From: Hybos culiciformis
Taxonomy: Eukaryota; Arthropoda; Insecta; Diptera; Hybotidae
Assembly: GCA_964007475.1 (NCBI GenBank)
Contig: OZ023273.1
Coordinates: 1,860,001-1,924,000, forward strand
Reading direction: 5' to 3'
DNA: 64,000 bases
In this document: positions 26,354-39,086 of the stretch, in pieces
Layout: the number at the start of each line of letters is the position of its first letter
Position numbering within the stretch: the first letter of the stretch is position 1
Program-made: the position numbers and the translations under genes
The notes under the pieces: generated by a model
Databases searched by the model: none
Seen by the model: the letters and a program-made list of their open reading frames with translations, nothing else
Told to the model about the DNA's origin: nothing

Positions 26354-29300
26354 ATGGAAAGTGAATCATTAAATAAAAATTCATCTCGTAAAAATTCAAC
26401 AGTTAATGATGAAATCGATACTTCAAAGAAAACTTCAAATGGTGATAGTGGTGAGGTTGGCTTGCAAGCCAAAATGAGTCTTCTGAATGGTTGTACAGTT
26501 ATAGTTGGTTCAATTATTGGTTCTGGTATTTTTGTTTCACCCACTGGAGTTTTAATGAATACCGGTAGTGTTAATTTATCACTTATTGTATGGGTATTGT
26601 CTGGTGTTTTTTCAATGGTGAGTCAAAGAAATATTTTAATTTTTTTGAAAACTTTTTATTTGTAAATTATATGTTATTATATTTCATTGAGTATTAGCTT
26701 CAAATATCTACTACTATACTTCAAATATATAAGTTTTTCGAGTGTATTATTAGTATTAGTATATTATATTTACCTTCGGTTGAGCAGCAATCTAGCGCCT
26801 CACAAGACCTCTCAAAGATCTATTTCATATGTAAAAATCTTCTAAAATAGTCGTGCTAATTAAAATTAAGTCAGTTTGAATTAAATTTTAAATTTCCAAA
26901 AGTTCAATTTTTCATTTTCTCAAAAATTGATTTCTTCGCTTAATTTATAAACTAGGTAAGTATTTAAAAAACAAAATCTTTTAACAAAATCAGTCAAATA
27001 AATACGAAAATATCATCACGTGAGTTTTTTTTCTTATATATTAAGACTTAATATTCATTCTGTAGTAGAAATACATTTATACTTATATAAGTGTGCTTAT
27101 AAACAATAAATATATAAGTATATAAAAATATTAGTAATTTCAATTTTGAAGTTGTAAATCATATGTATACGTATATAAATTAAAAATTTATGTACATACG
27201 CTACATTCGAAATTTTATAAAATATATTATGAATCAGAAATACATATATATTAAATTTTTTTTCTTCTCTTGATTGTATGTACCAAATTATTTGATACTC
27301 TTGTAAGCAACTTCAATTCCATAAATTATTTTTTTTTCTTGAATAAAGGAATACGAGAACAATTAGGTATCCTATAATAATAGCCGTAAAATTTTTTAGC
27401 CAGTTCGTTCGTCCGTCTTAAATCGAAATTTTCTAAATGGGTCCCGGACTCATTTATGCGGTTGTTTTATGCGTATAATTAGGATAATTTAATGAATATT
27501 TTAACTTATACTAACATAATGTTAGAGTGTCAAAATGGGAGTTATGTTTGAAATTGTTTTTGTCTTTTCCTTTTGTTGAATATTAGTTATGAAGTATTGT
27601 TAATTAAAATTTTAAAGATTAATAATTATATATTTCAAAATAGCATCCGATTATGTAGATAGACGTATTATATAGTTTGGATGTTTAGCAGTGTATTTTT
27701 TTTTGGGTAAAGTTTATTGAACTATATAAAATACTATAAATCAATGAATTAAATAAATGTTTTTGTGTTACATAGAAAGAAAAAAAAAAAACAATCTTCA
27801 ATTTTGCGATCAATATGTGCCACAAACCACACTATATAAAAAATCAATCTTTTATTATATGTGCATAAAATTATGTGGGAATATTAATCAACATAATATT
27901 GTCAATGATCTGTGAATTATTTCTTATTAATTCAATGTTATTATAATATAATAATAATGCCATGTAGTTATGTAGTTATGTTATGGAATGGACATACCAT
28001 TTAGTATAATATAGTTAGATGTATAATATAGTTAGATTTAATTTAAATGTAAATTAAGAACGATCTATCTATGATAAAGAATGATCTGTTAACTTTCACC
28101 TCAGCTAAAAGAATTCGTTGAGTTTGGAAGAAGTTATAAGTGCTTTTTCATATTCATACTTTTGATTAAAATTAATGAAAAAATTACATTTTGAAGTATT
28201 CGACTACATTTTATTGAGTGTATCACTCTATAATATTCTTTAAAATTATCAAAATAATATCATTATTAAGAAAATATAAGTACATGTCTACTTTGAATGT
28301 TCTAATTGACTTTTTTTAAATTTTCAGATTGGTGCCTATTGTTATGCTGAGCTCGGAACCATGATTAAGAAATCAGGGGCTGATTATGCTTATATTATGG
28401 AAACTTTTGGCCCATTTTTAGCATTTATTCGATTATGGATAGAATGTATGATAGTTCGTCCGTGTTCACAGGCTATTGTTGCCTTAACTTTTAGCGTTTA
28501 TGTATTAAAACCTTTTTTTCCTGAATGTCAACCACCAGAAGACTCTGCAAGGTTATTGGCAGTATGCTGTATTCGTAAGTATTTTGTTTTCGTAAATAAT
28601 ATCAAGCTTTTGAAATATTCTAGACTGAAAAATTAAATATAACACAATAAAAAAAAACCAATCAATTTAATGTATTTATTTACAAAATTATATACATATA
28701 TTATACTAATTTTTGTACATACAATTACATTATGTTTCCAATACAAATAATATTATACTTTATACTTATGTAAATAAATTTAAAAATTAGGCAAAGACGG
28801 CCCAATAAAGCATACCTGCTTCAGATATTATAAACATTGCGTTTTTTTTTCAATTATAATTGCCTTATTAATTAAGTACATTCAAAAATAATTATTTAAC
28901 AAAATTAATGATATCACATTACATACACTGAATAAATAAATAGTGTGCTAAACATAATATAATCTTATTCTTTATTCATTATATATACATTTAAAAAGTC
29001 ATTATCATATATAAAAGCAATAACTGACCATAAGTCAATGAAAATTTTCTAAAAAAAAATGTAAGCAAAACTGTGAGATAACTCTGATTTTGATTGATGA
29101 TGGCTTTGCGTATATATGGCAAAGTTTATTATTTGTAATATTTGTTTACTTTTTCTCACAAAGACTGAATTGATAAGATGATTTGAAATGACAATAAATT
29201 CCTTATCAACTATACAAAAATTATTAAAATAAGGTCAAACTTATTTAATTAAAGTATTAACTTTAAATTTTGATGATATTTTTTTTTCGTAATATAATAT

Positions 29301-31959
29301 GATTTTTATCTAAAGCATTATAATTCGAAGACAAATTATAAGGTGATATGCAAGATACAAGAATTAATAAAGCTAGAAAGGTATACACGAAAATAGTTAT
29401 ATAGTATAATTTTATTAGAATTAAAATTTATATCTAATGAGATTCCAAAGTGTAACAATTTCATATGATCTATTACCTACTATTATTAGATGATGAATTA
29501 TTATCACTTGATTAAAGTTACAAAAAAAAACATAATTATAAAGTTTTCATTGCAATAATGTAGAAAATTTTTTTCTTTTAGTAATATTGACATTTGTTAA
29601 TTGTTGGGACGTTAAATGGGCCACAAATGTCCAAGACATATTTACATATGCAAAATTATTGGCTCTTTTTATAATTATTGGAACTGGAATATATAACTTA
29701 TGTTTAGGTAAGTTTAATAAATTTATTAAATTATCGCAGCTATAGTAATTTTTTAAATCATGCCGCATTCACATATTTATTTTATTATTATCATTTATTA
29801 ATAATAAAAATGAATGTGATAATCAAAAGCTTATATATATATTTTAAATTTAGTAATAACTTATATATACAATAGATGTGTATATTAATTTGACATTTCT
29901 ATAATATATGTTCAGTTTATTGATATTGATTCTCATTATATTTAGTATGTGCACTAATCAATGATACTTGTATATTATTTTAATAACAAATTTATTGTCA
30001 TACATAATAATCATGATACTTTAAATAGGGACTAGGATACTGGATCATATAACACAAATGATATAATACAGAATAATTCATTAATCATAATGTAATTCGT
30101 TATATTTTCAATGTAGGTCAATGGCGCTAGAAATAATGGATGTAGTTGCAGATTATTATTCCAATTTTCTTCTCCAAAAATTTTTTAAGTAAGGATTCTG
30201 GTATTTTACTTCAGCTGTAGAAACTCGAGAAAAAAGATAAAATGTTTTAATAGAATAATTTGGAGGGACTTGGTTTGTTGTTTTCTATTAGTACCTTTAA
30301 TAAATTTTGGGCCACAATTAGTTTTCGTTTTTACTACAGAAGATAATGCTATTTTTTGATTTCGGATAACGATATATAACTTATTAGCAAGTATATGTAC
30401 CTTCAAAATGTATATATTATCCTGTACGGGAAATATTTTTGTTTCTTTCTCAAAGTAGAAAATTCGAAACATTTTTTAGAACATGCGATAATGGTAATGA
30501 AATTAGTTAATTAGTTAAGAAAAAATTGAAAAAAAATTCAATTATATATAGTCATTATTTTTATTCTTTAAATATAGGAAAAGTAGAACATTTTACATTT
30601 GAAAATACTGATCCGAAAGTAACATCTTTAGCATTGTCATTTTATTCGGGATTGTTTGCTTACAACGGATGGTAAGTAAAGAAAATTGAAACTTATAGGA
30701 ACATTTCAATTAAAGACAATTTATTTTTATTTTTTTTTTATTTTTAAGGAATTATTTGAATTTCATAATAGAAGAACTCAAGGATCCTGTTAAAAACTTA
30801 CCAAGGGCCATTGCGATTTCATGTACATTAGTCACATTAGTTTATGTGTTGGCAAATATTTCATTTTACACAATATTATCGCCAGATGAAGTTTTAGGTT
30901 CTGAAGCTGTCGCAGTAACATATGCTGAGAGAGCGTTTGGAATGTTTGCGTGGACAATACCAGGTAAAGATAAAGATTTTTTTTTGTTCTATATAAAACT
31001 ATCGCGAATGTACCTGCTGCACCTTAAAAAACGTTAAAACTTCTCAATATGTGTATGAACCTTTAAAATCTTAATATAGCAGAATTTATTTCTGCTTGTG
31101 TTTATCAGCGCCTTTAATCTAATTCGAAAATTATATTGGGGTTAAATAGTTTGTCCCAATTACGAATGTGTTTTTTTAATTTCGAAGTTTTAAATATATG
31201 TATAAATATTTTTTTATAGTGTTCGTTGCTTTATCAACTTTCGGAGCTGTTAATGGAATTTTACTAACGTCATCTCGATTATTTTACGCTGGTGCATGTG
31301 AAGGACAAATGCCAGAAATTTTAACAATGATACAAATTCATCGTTTTACTCCAACTCCAGCTGTTTTAATAATGGCATTACTTTCAATGTTATATTTAAC
31401 AGTTTCAGATATATTTGCTTTAATAAATTATGTCGGTTTTGCTACATGGGTAAGATAAACATAATTTTTAAAATTTGAATTCATTCTACTAATTTTATTT
31501 TATTTTTTTATTTCTTAGTTAAGTATTGGAGTTTCAGTTTTATGTCTTCCTTGGTTACGATGGGCCCAACCAAATTTACCTCGTCCAATTCGTGTTAATT
31601 TAGCTTTTCCTATAGTTTATTTACTTTGCACAATATTTGTCACGATTGTGCCTATGATTGCAAAACCAGTAGAAACAGGTTATGGTTGCTTAATGATTTT
31701 ATCTAGTATTCCAGTTTATTTTGTATTTATATCTTGGAAAAATAAGCCTAAGTGGTTCCAAACATTAATGGGTAAGAATCTAAATATATTCCAAATTAAG
31801 ATTTTTCCAACTATTTTCTCGATAATTTTGTTTATTTCGCTTCTTTCTGACCCAATAATTATGATTTTGCTTTTAATTTTCTTTATAATAGGAGGATTTA
31901 CACAAGTTTTACAAAAAATGATGATGGTTGTGCGTCCAAAAACATCTTCAAAGGTTTAA
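26354..31959 (+). CDS. SLC7-family L-type / y+L amino-acid transporter light chain (8 exons, complete)
   Basis: Exons 26354-26617, 28328-28574, 29582-29707, 30578-30671, 30749-30963, 31220-31449, 31519-31771 and 31892-31959 join in phase at GT/AG sites into 498 aa. The product is a 12-TM exchanger of the heteromeric amino-acid transporter light-chain family (insect relatives include minidiscs). Seen: an acidic, Ser-rich N-tail; [14 protein letters not shown] (the GSG(I/V)FVSP substrate motif of TM1); [21 protein letters not shown]155 in FPEC, the position that disulfide-links to the CD98 heavy chain; [22 protein letters not shown] TM6-7 motif with [14 protein letters not shown]; and [15 protein letters not shown]. 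Predicted location is the plasma membrane, exchanging neutral or cationic amino acids. Exon 1 is followed by a 1.7-kb intron. The last intron is unusual (separate entry). The family is secure; substrate is not readable from sequence. Confidence 0.93.
26618..28327 (+). other. intron 1 of the SLC7 gene
   Basis: GTGAGT donor to TTTTCAG acceptor, 1,710 nt, AT-rich. No nested gene recognised. Confidence 0.85.
28575..29581 (+). other. intron 2 of the SLC7 gene
   Basis: GTAAGT donor to TTCTTTTAG acceptor, about 1 kb, phase 1. Nothing else recognised in it. Confidence 0.85.
29708..30577 (+). other. intron 3 of the SLC7 gene
   Basis: GTAAGT donor to AAATATAG acceptor, 870 nt, phase 1. Minus-strand ORFs within it are unsupported. 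Confidence 0.85.
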
Positions 31960-34900
31960 ATTTTTTAATTTTTTTTTTATTAACTAGAGCTAAGTTTCAT
32001 AATTAAAAACAGAAATTCCTAAATTTAATTTAATATCATCGTATGACATTTAACCAATATGGTTTCAATTTTATTTAAAACCATATGATCATATAAAAAA
32101 TTTAGTTGAATAAAGCTTAATCTGTCTGGTTTATTCGGCTTTCATAATTTATTAGTTTTAAATTTTAATTATATAAATAACCAATGTATCGAGATCTAAT
32201 ATTTTTTTTATATGACTCGTTCTTATTTATTGTATAGGAACTTGTGAAATGTAAATACACAATACACATTGATGTTTGAATTTCTATGGGTTTCAAGAAC
32301 TTTTAATAGTAAGAGTACGAGATATTGAAAGATCTCTAGTGATTTCTATAAAGAATCAAATTGTTAACCTGAAGATCTTAAATCATTCTGTTATATGAGC
32401 AATAGCTGCATAATACTTTAAGTGATAATAATATAGTTATGATATTATGTTATAATTATTATCAAAGTCAAATTTAAAAATTAAATAATATTCACATCAG
32501 AATTTTAAATTACACAAACAAAATAAATGTACATAAAACAACTTCTTAATTTATTTTTTCCCAAATTTTTAGTAGAAATTCACAACTTTAGTTAAATTTG
32601 TTTAATGTCATTGTATTAATTATTTATTTTTTTGTCTTTTTAGTAAGCCTCACAAAATTTCTTCAGAAGCTGTTAATGGTGCTCGGAAAGACTAAGCCAG
32701 CTCAGGTCTAAATTATTTTACTTATCAAAAAAAAAATGAAAATTATGTCTGTAAATTAATTCGAAATGAATTGAATTTCAAAGATTGATTTTAAATTGCT
32801 CAGAGAACTTATTGAAAAAAAAGGATAAAATAATAATTCTGTTAAAACATAAAATTCAACGAAAATGCCAGGAAATCAAATTTAAAGCTATTATGTGTTA
32901 TTTACTTTCTAAAACAGATTAGATTCTTTATTTATTTAATTTTTTTCAAAGTTAATTATTGAAGTTAATTAAAAAAAAATTTTAAATTTGTCTTCACAAA
33001 ACTAAATGACAGAGAATGTACAAAAAATGAATGTAGAAAAAATGTTTAGAAAATTTCAAGTTAAGATTTCAGGTAGATTTGGTTTAATAATATGTTGATA
33101 ATATTTTTTTTGTATTAACTAAGAACTATAATGTGGAATATAGGAATTGAAACTGTAAATGTAAAAACTTTAATATTGTCATAATTTTAAAAACCCATTA
33201 ACATTATTATTTTATATTTAATGGAATGAATAATTAATTACACAATATCATCATTTCACAGCGCAGTAATTTATGTTAAAAATATGTTAGTTCATTTAAG
33301 TAAGGACCAATCTCTTAACTTATAATAACATATAAGCTAAAAGACAAAAAATATTTTCTTAGTTATACTTTTTTATATAAATCTTTTAATGATATTTATA
33401 TTTAATTTTTTAATTATAATTTTTAACAAAAAAAATTTCTTTAATGTATACCATTTTTTAATAATTTTAATTTAAATAATTATTTTTATAAGCATTTTTT
33501 AAAATATATTTTATAAAAAAATTTTATGTAATAAATATTTTAGTATTTTTGTTTGTACTAGAGTTTTTTAATTTTTTTTACAAATGAATAAAATATTTTA
33601 TTTCCTAAAGATTGTCTGGAAACATTGCCTGTAATGAAATTAGGTATAACAAAGTTATAATATTCCTGTACTACAATAATAGGTAATAAATAATAAAGAA
33701 TCAAAACCAATATTTAAATCAGCCAAATTAAATTTGGTTTTGATTAATTGTAATTTCGTTATAGACTTGTATTAGTCAAAAAGAATGTACATTTGAGGTC
33801 TTTTCTCATTATTTTATGTATGTTTCAAAGGCCCCTTATTAAACGATGATCGTGCCTACGGGACAAAAATCTTAAATTAAATACTTAGCAGCGAAAAAGA
33901 TACAAACGAGAAGTTGGAAAAAATTTAATTCTTAATCTTTTGATTTTTTATTTCTTTTGTTTATACTTGACGCATACTTGACTAAGGTTTCTAGGGCATT
34001 AATTTTGGTCCGATCCTATTCTTAGTTATAGTTTCTTTAAACATAATGAAAATTTTAAAGAATTAAAATTGAGATCTTAGTAAATTCATTAATTCATTAA
34101 CGATCATTATAACACCAATTCTAGCATGATTTAAATATTTTCTCTTTAGTGGTATCGAAGTGTTTATTGATAGTAATATAAACGAATCCTAGATAAGATT
34201 CATTTAGTATTTTAAGCTTTAGTGAAAGTTTTTTCAGTTTGAAATATATAAAAGATAAGTATCACATTTATCAGTAACAAAAAAAAAATCTGTAACAATC
34301 TAATTTTATGTTTGAGATGAATATTTTCTTTTTCATTACGATTTTTTAATAACCCTGGCTCAGCATATCAAAAATAATTAACTTTTAATGAAATAAGACT
34401 AATATTTTTTTATATTGATGTGTATATATATAAAACATTAATATAAGATTTGATTAAATAAACAATAATATTATATAAAAATGTATATTCATTGAAATAA
34501 ATTTCATATTCACCTGAAATTTTTAATAAAAAATTGATGCATTTAAAATTTGTTTTATAAATATTATATATAAGCTTATTTTGGTATTCAGAAAACTGTG
34601 TAAAAATAAATTTTCCGACGACTGGAATAAATACCAAGCGCTGAATTATTACATTTATTTATATTTATGTAATTGAAGGTATTAATAAAAGAGGAGACAA
34701 ACTTTACAGTCCGAAGCCTAAAAAAAAAACAAAAATAATATAATAATATACAAAACATTTATAACATATATACAGAAAAATAAATTATTATATAACCAAT
34801 TTGTTGACAATAATATTTGATAAATAAACTATCAAAAAAAGTAACTATTTGGATATATTTACAGAAAATTATATTCTAGTTATAATAATAATAATAATAA

Positions 34901-35662
34901 TAATGTTAATTTAATATAATATATTAAAATGAGTTAATTTAATTAATATGAAACATTAATTATATGAATCTGCATATTGAGTTCTTTTTTCATAAATTAT
35001 CAGTATTATTATTACTTATTATCTTAATATTATGTAAAAACTATGTGTGTGTACATTTAATTTTTAATAATGTCTAAAATGTTATCATATTTCATTACAT
35101 GTAAAAAAAAATAATAATATTATTAAAATATAAAATGTATTAATTTGAAGAATTAATACATAAAAAATATATACAGTTTTTGAATTGCTTGTAAAATCTT
35201 TTTAGAAATTTGAATTTTTTTGGAAAAAGTAAGTCGCGATAAGACTAGGATTAACTGAGCAGAAGCAAGTGAATATTATGGGAGTTTCCAAAGAATAGCT
35301 TTGTGATAAATAAAAAGTAGATTTAAAAAGGAAAAATAAAATTCACACATGTGGATGATTTCAAGAAGTTGAATAAATTTTTCCAGAAAGCACACTTAAA
35401 ATTATAATGCATATTACCAGAAATGATATCCGTTTTCCACTGCAGCTAATAGATATATATATTAAAAATAATAGGTATAATGTTAAAGCCGTGATATAAT
35501 TTATTCAATATTTTCTTCAATAATTAATTAATGGTCAATTAACCATAAGTTTTTTTTTAATTTTATTTGTTTGTAATGTAAATGGTAAATGATTTTAATT
35601 TTTTTTTTTTCATTAGTTTGTGAACGATTTTTGAGAACGTTAGATTATTTCAATGAATAGTT
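31960..35662. other. 3' flank of SLC7 gene and spacer to the odorant receptors
   Basis: AT-rich. Apart from a possible alternative SLC7 terminal exon at 32648-32695, no coding signal was seen. The region just before 35663 shares a block with the region before 37016 (GATATAATTTATTCA, CTTCAATAATTAATTAATG), so the upstream part was included in the receptor duplication. Confidence 0.5.
32648..32695 (+). CDS. possible alternative terminal exon of the SLC7 gene
   Basis: If the last SLC7 exon uses the in-frame AAG|GT at 31953/31954 as a donor and the acceptor TTTTTAGTAAG (exon from 32648), the protein would end PHKISSEAVNGARKD instead of KV. Phase is compatible (0) and the stretch is G+C-richer than its surroundings. 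RNA evidence is absent. Confidence 0.28.
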   Translation, partial: PHKISSEAVNGARKD

Positions 35663-36661
35663 ATGACAAAAAATCATTCTAAAAATTTGTACACTTTTAA
35701 ATCTTTTATGAAAAGAATTTTTTTTCTAGAAAAGATAATTGGCTTAAATTTTTCAACGAAATTAGTTAAAAACCGAAGAAACAATAAAATAAGGCGGTTT
35801 TATTTTCATATTATTTTTCATGCAAATAATTTGTTAATACTAGGTCTTATGTTAGATATATTTAATATTCTTGACAAGCCTAATGACATTAAAATAGGTT
35901 CAATAATGCTTGCTTTCTATTCCCTTGTTACCGTAACTAAAATGTTAACATTTTTTATTAGCAATAAAAAACTTTACAGAATTTTTAAAAATTTAAAAAT
36001 CATGTTCCCAAAAAAGGACTTTGAAAACTACAATTGTGAAAAATATTTTAAAATTTTCAAGAGAATTAATTACTTTTCTTTAGCATTTTTCAATTGCTCT
36101 AACATGGTAACAATATTAGTACCAATTATTGAAATGATAATACAATATTACAAGTTTGGTAAAATAGTACAATTTTCTTCTGTAACAAAAATAAAATGGT
36201 TTTTCCAATTTGGTGGAATTTGGCAAAAAATTATTGTAACATATTGCGAATATTCGGGAATTTTTTTTGGAACACATTTCATACAACTATCAAATTTTTA
36301 CATGTACAGTGTAATTTTCCAGCTGTGCATGCATTTTCATTATTTGGCTCAAACATTTAAAATAAAACGTTACTCAAGTTCACTTTCTCTACTAACGATA
36401 ATTAATTATCACAACAAAATATTAATGTTACGCAAGGAATTGAATCAAATTTATGGGATTTCATTGTTATACAACATCTGTTCATCAACAATGACTATCT
36501 GTTTAATAGGAATTTTGATGGCTATTTCAGTAACTGAAACAATTAAATTTATACCTCTGTTATGGTATGAACTTTGGCAAACATTCATTCTTTGTTTTGT
36601 AACGAATTGTTTGAAGGAAGAGGTAATATATAAAAAATACTTTCACTCATCATTGATCTAA
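35663..36661 (+). CDS. odorant receptor (7tm_6), large exon lacking its own 3' exons
   Basis: A single 960-nt exon (35663-36622) encodes 320 residues with about six hydrophobic segments and the conserved insect OR stretch NFYMYSVIFQLCMHFHYLAQ, followed by LYNICSSTMTICLIGIL, and ends KEE at a GTAATA donor in phase 0. Read through, the ORF stops at 36661. It is a close paralogue of the receptor at 37016, with long identical blocks in the C-terminal third. The seventh TM and C-terminal tail, encoded in other ORs by two short exons, are not found before the next receptor begins. The gene therefore either splices to the shared exons at 38311 and 38531 or is 3'-truncated. Insect ORs act as ligand-specific subunits with Orco in olfactory neuron dendrites; ligand unknown. 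Confidence 0.85.
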   Translation: MTKNHSKNLYTFKSFMKRIFFLEKIIGLNFSTKLVKNRRNNKIRRFYFHIIFHANNLLILGLMLDIFNILDKPNDIKIGSIMLAFYSLVTVTKMLTFFISNKKLYRIFKNLKIMFPKKDFENYNCEKYFKIFKRINYFSLAFFNCSNMVTILVPIIEMIIQYYKFGKIVQFSSVTKIKWFFQFGGIWQKIIVTYCEYSGIFFGTHFIQLSNFYMYSVIFQLCMHFHYLAQTFKIKRYSSSLSLLTIINYHNKILMLRKELNQIYGISLLYNICSSTMTICLIGILMAISVTETIKFIPLLWYELWQTFILCFVTNCLKEEVIYKKYFHSSLI

Positions 36662-37015
36662 GTAATACTATAGATTATGAGGAAAAACTGTAAAAATTAA
36701 TTTTTGCATTGAATTATTTATGTAAATTATACTTAAGTTTAATTATTACTTTAAGGTTTGGAATGCAGAAAATACTTAAAAACTTAAATGTAGATTGGCA
36801 GAATTTATACCCTTTTTCCACTTTCTATTAAAAATCAAATAATGTAATCCGTGATATAATTTATTCATTGTTATCTTCAATAATTAATTAATGACCAATT
36901 GACCAACATTTTTTTTCTGTTTCTAATGTACATTGTAAAAGATTTTATTGTTTTTTTTTATTTCATTAGTCGATAAACGATATTTGTAAATGTTAGATTA
37001 TTTTAACGAAAAGCT
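36662..37015. other. spacer between two odorant receptor exons
   Basis: AT-rich, with an upstream block duplicated from the first receptor. No terminal receptor exons detected here. Confidence 0.55.
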
Positions 37016-38590
37016 ATGACAAAAAGTCATTCTAAATATTTGTTCTCTTTTAAAGCTTTTATGAAAATAATATTTTTTGTAGAAAAACTAATTGGTCTAA
37101 ATTTTTTAACGAAATTTGTTACAAACGGAAGAAACAATAAAATAACCCGGTTTTATTTTCATATTATTTTTCATGCACATAATTTATTAATACTAGCCCT
37201 TATTTTCGATTTATTTAATATTCTTGAAAAACCCAATGACATTAAAATAGGTTTAATAATGTTTACCTTCTATGTGTTTGTTACCGTAACTAAAATGTTA
37301 ACATTTTTTGTTAGCAATAAAAAACTTTACAAAATTTTTAAAAATTTAAAATTCATGTTTCCAAAAAATAATTTTGAAAGCTACAATTGTTTAAAATACT
37401 TTAAAATTTTCAAAAGAATTAGTTACTTTTCTTTGATATTTTTCAATTGCTCTTCTTTAGTTACATGTTTAGCGCCAATAATTGAAATGGTAATACAATA
37501 CCACAAATTTGGTAAAATAGTAGAATATTCTTATTTAACAAAAATGAAATGGTTTTTCCAATTTGATGGTATTTGGCAAAAAATTATAGTAACATCTTGC
37601 GAATATATGGCTATATTTTTTGGAACACATTTTATACAACTATCAAATTTTTACATGTACAGTATAATTTTTCAGCTGTGCATGCATTTTCATTATTTGG
37701 CTCAAACATTTAAAATAAAACGTTACTCAAGTTCACTCTCTCTAGTAACGATAATTAATTATCACAACAAAATATTAATGTTACGCAAGGAATTGAATCA
37801 AATTTATGGGATTTCACTCTTATACAACATCTGTTCATCAACAATTTCTATTTGCTTAATAGGAATTTTAATGGCTATTTCAGTAGCTGATACGATTAAA
37901 TTTATACCCCTTTTATGGTATGAACTTTGGCAAACATTCATTCTTTGTTTTGTAACCAATTGTCTGAAGGAAGAGGTAATATATTGTAATATTATTGTTC
38001 TACTAGTTTTGTGGCAAATTAAAAAATAGTTTTCTGTGTTTAACGGTGTAAATTGTGCTTAAGCTACAGAAAGAAAATTTAGTTATTATTAGACATTATT
38101 TTCAATTTTTTAATAAAATGCATAAATTAATTACTAATTTTTTTGTGGAGATCATCATAAAGTTCTAAATTTAAAGCTCAAAACTATTTAAACTAATCCT
38201 GCTACGTTAGCACTCACTTTATAACAATTATGAATGATTAGAATTACTCGAAAGTTTTTATTTAACTAGCGAAAACTAAAATTAATTTTTAAATTTTTCT
38301 CTATTTTTAGAGTCAAAATTTCTATTTGGCAATATATAACAGTGATTGGCTTGATTTCGACTTACAAAAGAAAAAATCATTGTTAATGATGATTAAAATT
38401 GCTCAACAACCTGTATTAATATCGGCAGCAGGATTCACAAGTATTTCCTATGAGACATTTAAGACGGTTGTTAATCATTTATTTTTGAATTGAAAAAGGA
38501 AAAATAGCCAAAAAATATTTTTTCTTTCAGATTTTAATTCGATCGTATCAATTAGCAACTGCTATTAGAACAGTTTTAACTAAATCATGA
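37016..38590 (+). CDS. odorant receptor (7tm_6), complete three-exon gene
   Basis: Exons 37016-37975, 38311-38466 and 38531-38590 join in phase 0 to give 391 aa. The first exon carries the N-terminal region and about six TM segments, including YMYSIIFQLCMHFHYLAQTF and YNICSSTISICLIGIL. Exon 2 starts SQNFYLAIYNSDWLDFD and contains the family's QQPVLISAAGFTSISYETFK block. Exon 3 is the short tail ILIRSYQLATAIRTVLTKS. Inverted 7-TM topology with intracellular N-terminus is expected for the family, working with Orco as a ligand-gated cation channel. The exon pattern (long first exon, 156-nt second, ~60-nt last) is the same as in the receptor at 55.9 kb. The start Met matches its duplicate. Confidence 0.92.
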
Positions 38591-39086
38591 TAAGATTCAA
38601 AATTAAACATTTTATTTAATTGGCCACAAATAGACATTATTTCAAATAAACATTAAAAAATTATAGAAAAACTTGTTTTTGCTATCGGATTTTATTTAAA
38701 CTACGTTTAAAAAGGTTAAATATTTTCTTCTAACTAGGAATTTAAATAAATTTTGAAGACAGCTTTTTCTTTTAATTTGAATACTAAATTTTTCATTTAC
38801 TAGATCCTGAGTTTTATGTAGGATTACTCTTTTCAGAATCTTAAACTGATAGATTTAATTCCTGTGATTTTAATATTGTTTGTAAGTGATTCTAAATGAT
38901 CTGATACAAAAAACAAACATTTACAATTCTAAAACAACCATTCATTCATTTAATCTTTGGAATTCAAAATAATTTTAGCACATAATTATTATCACATGGA
39001 TTAGTTTATTCGAATTAATAGTTTAAAAAAAAATCAATTGATTATTTTATAAAGTTTCACGTACAGCAATAATTAAAAAAAAGTAT
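38591..39086. other. convergent intergenic spacer
   Basis: Between the OR gene (+) and the GDP-fucose transporter (-). AT-rich, nothing further seen. Confidence 0.5.
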
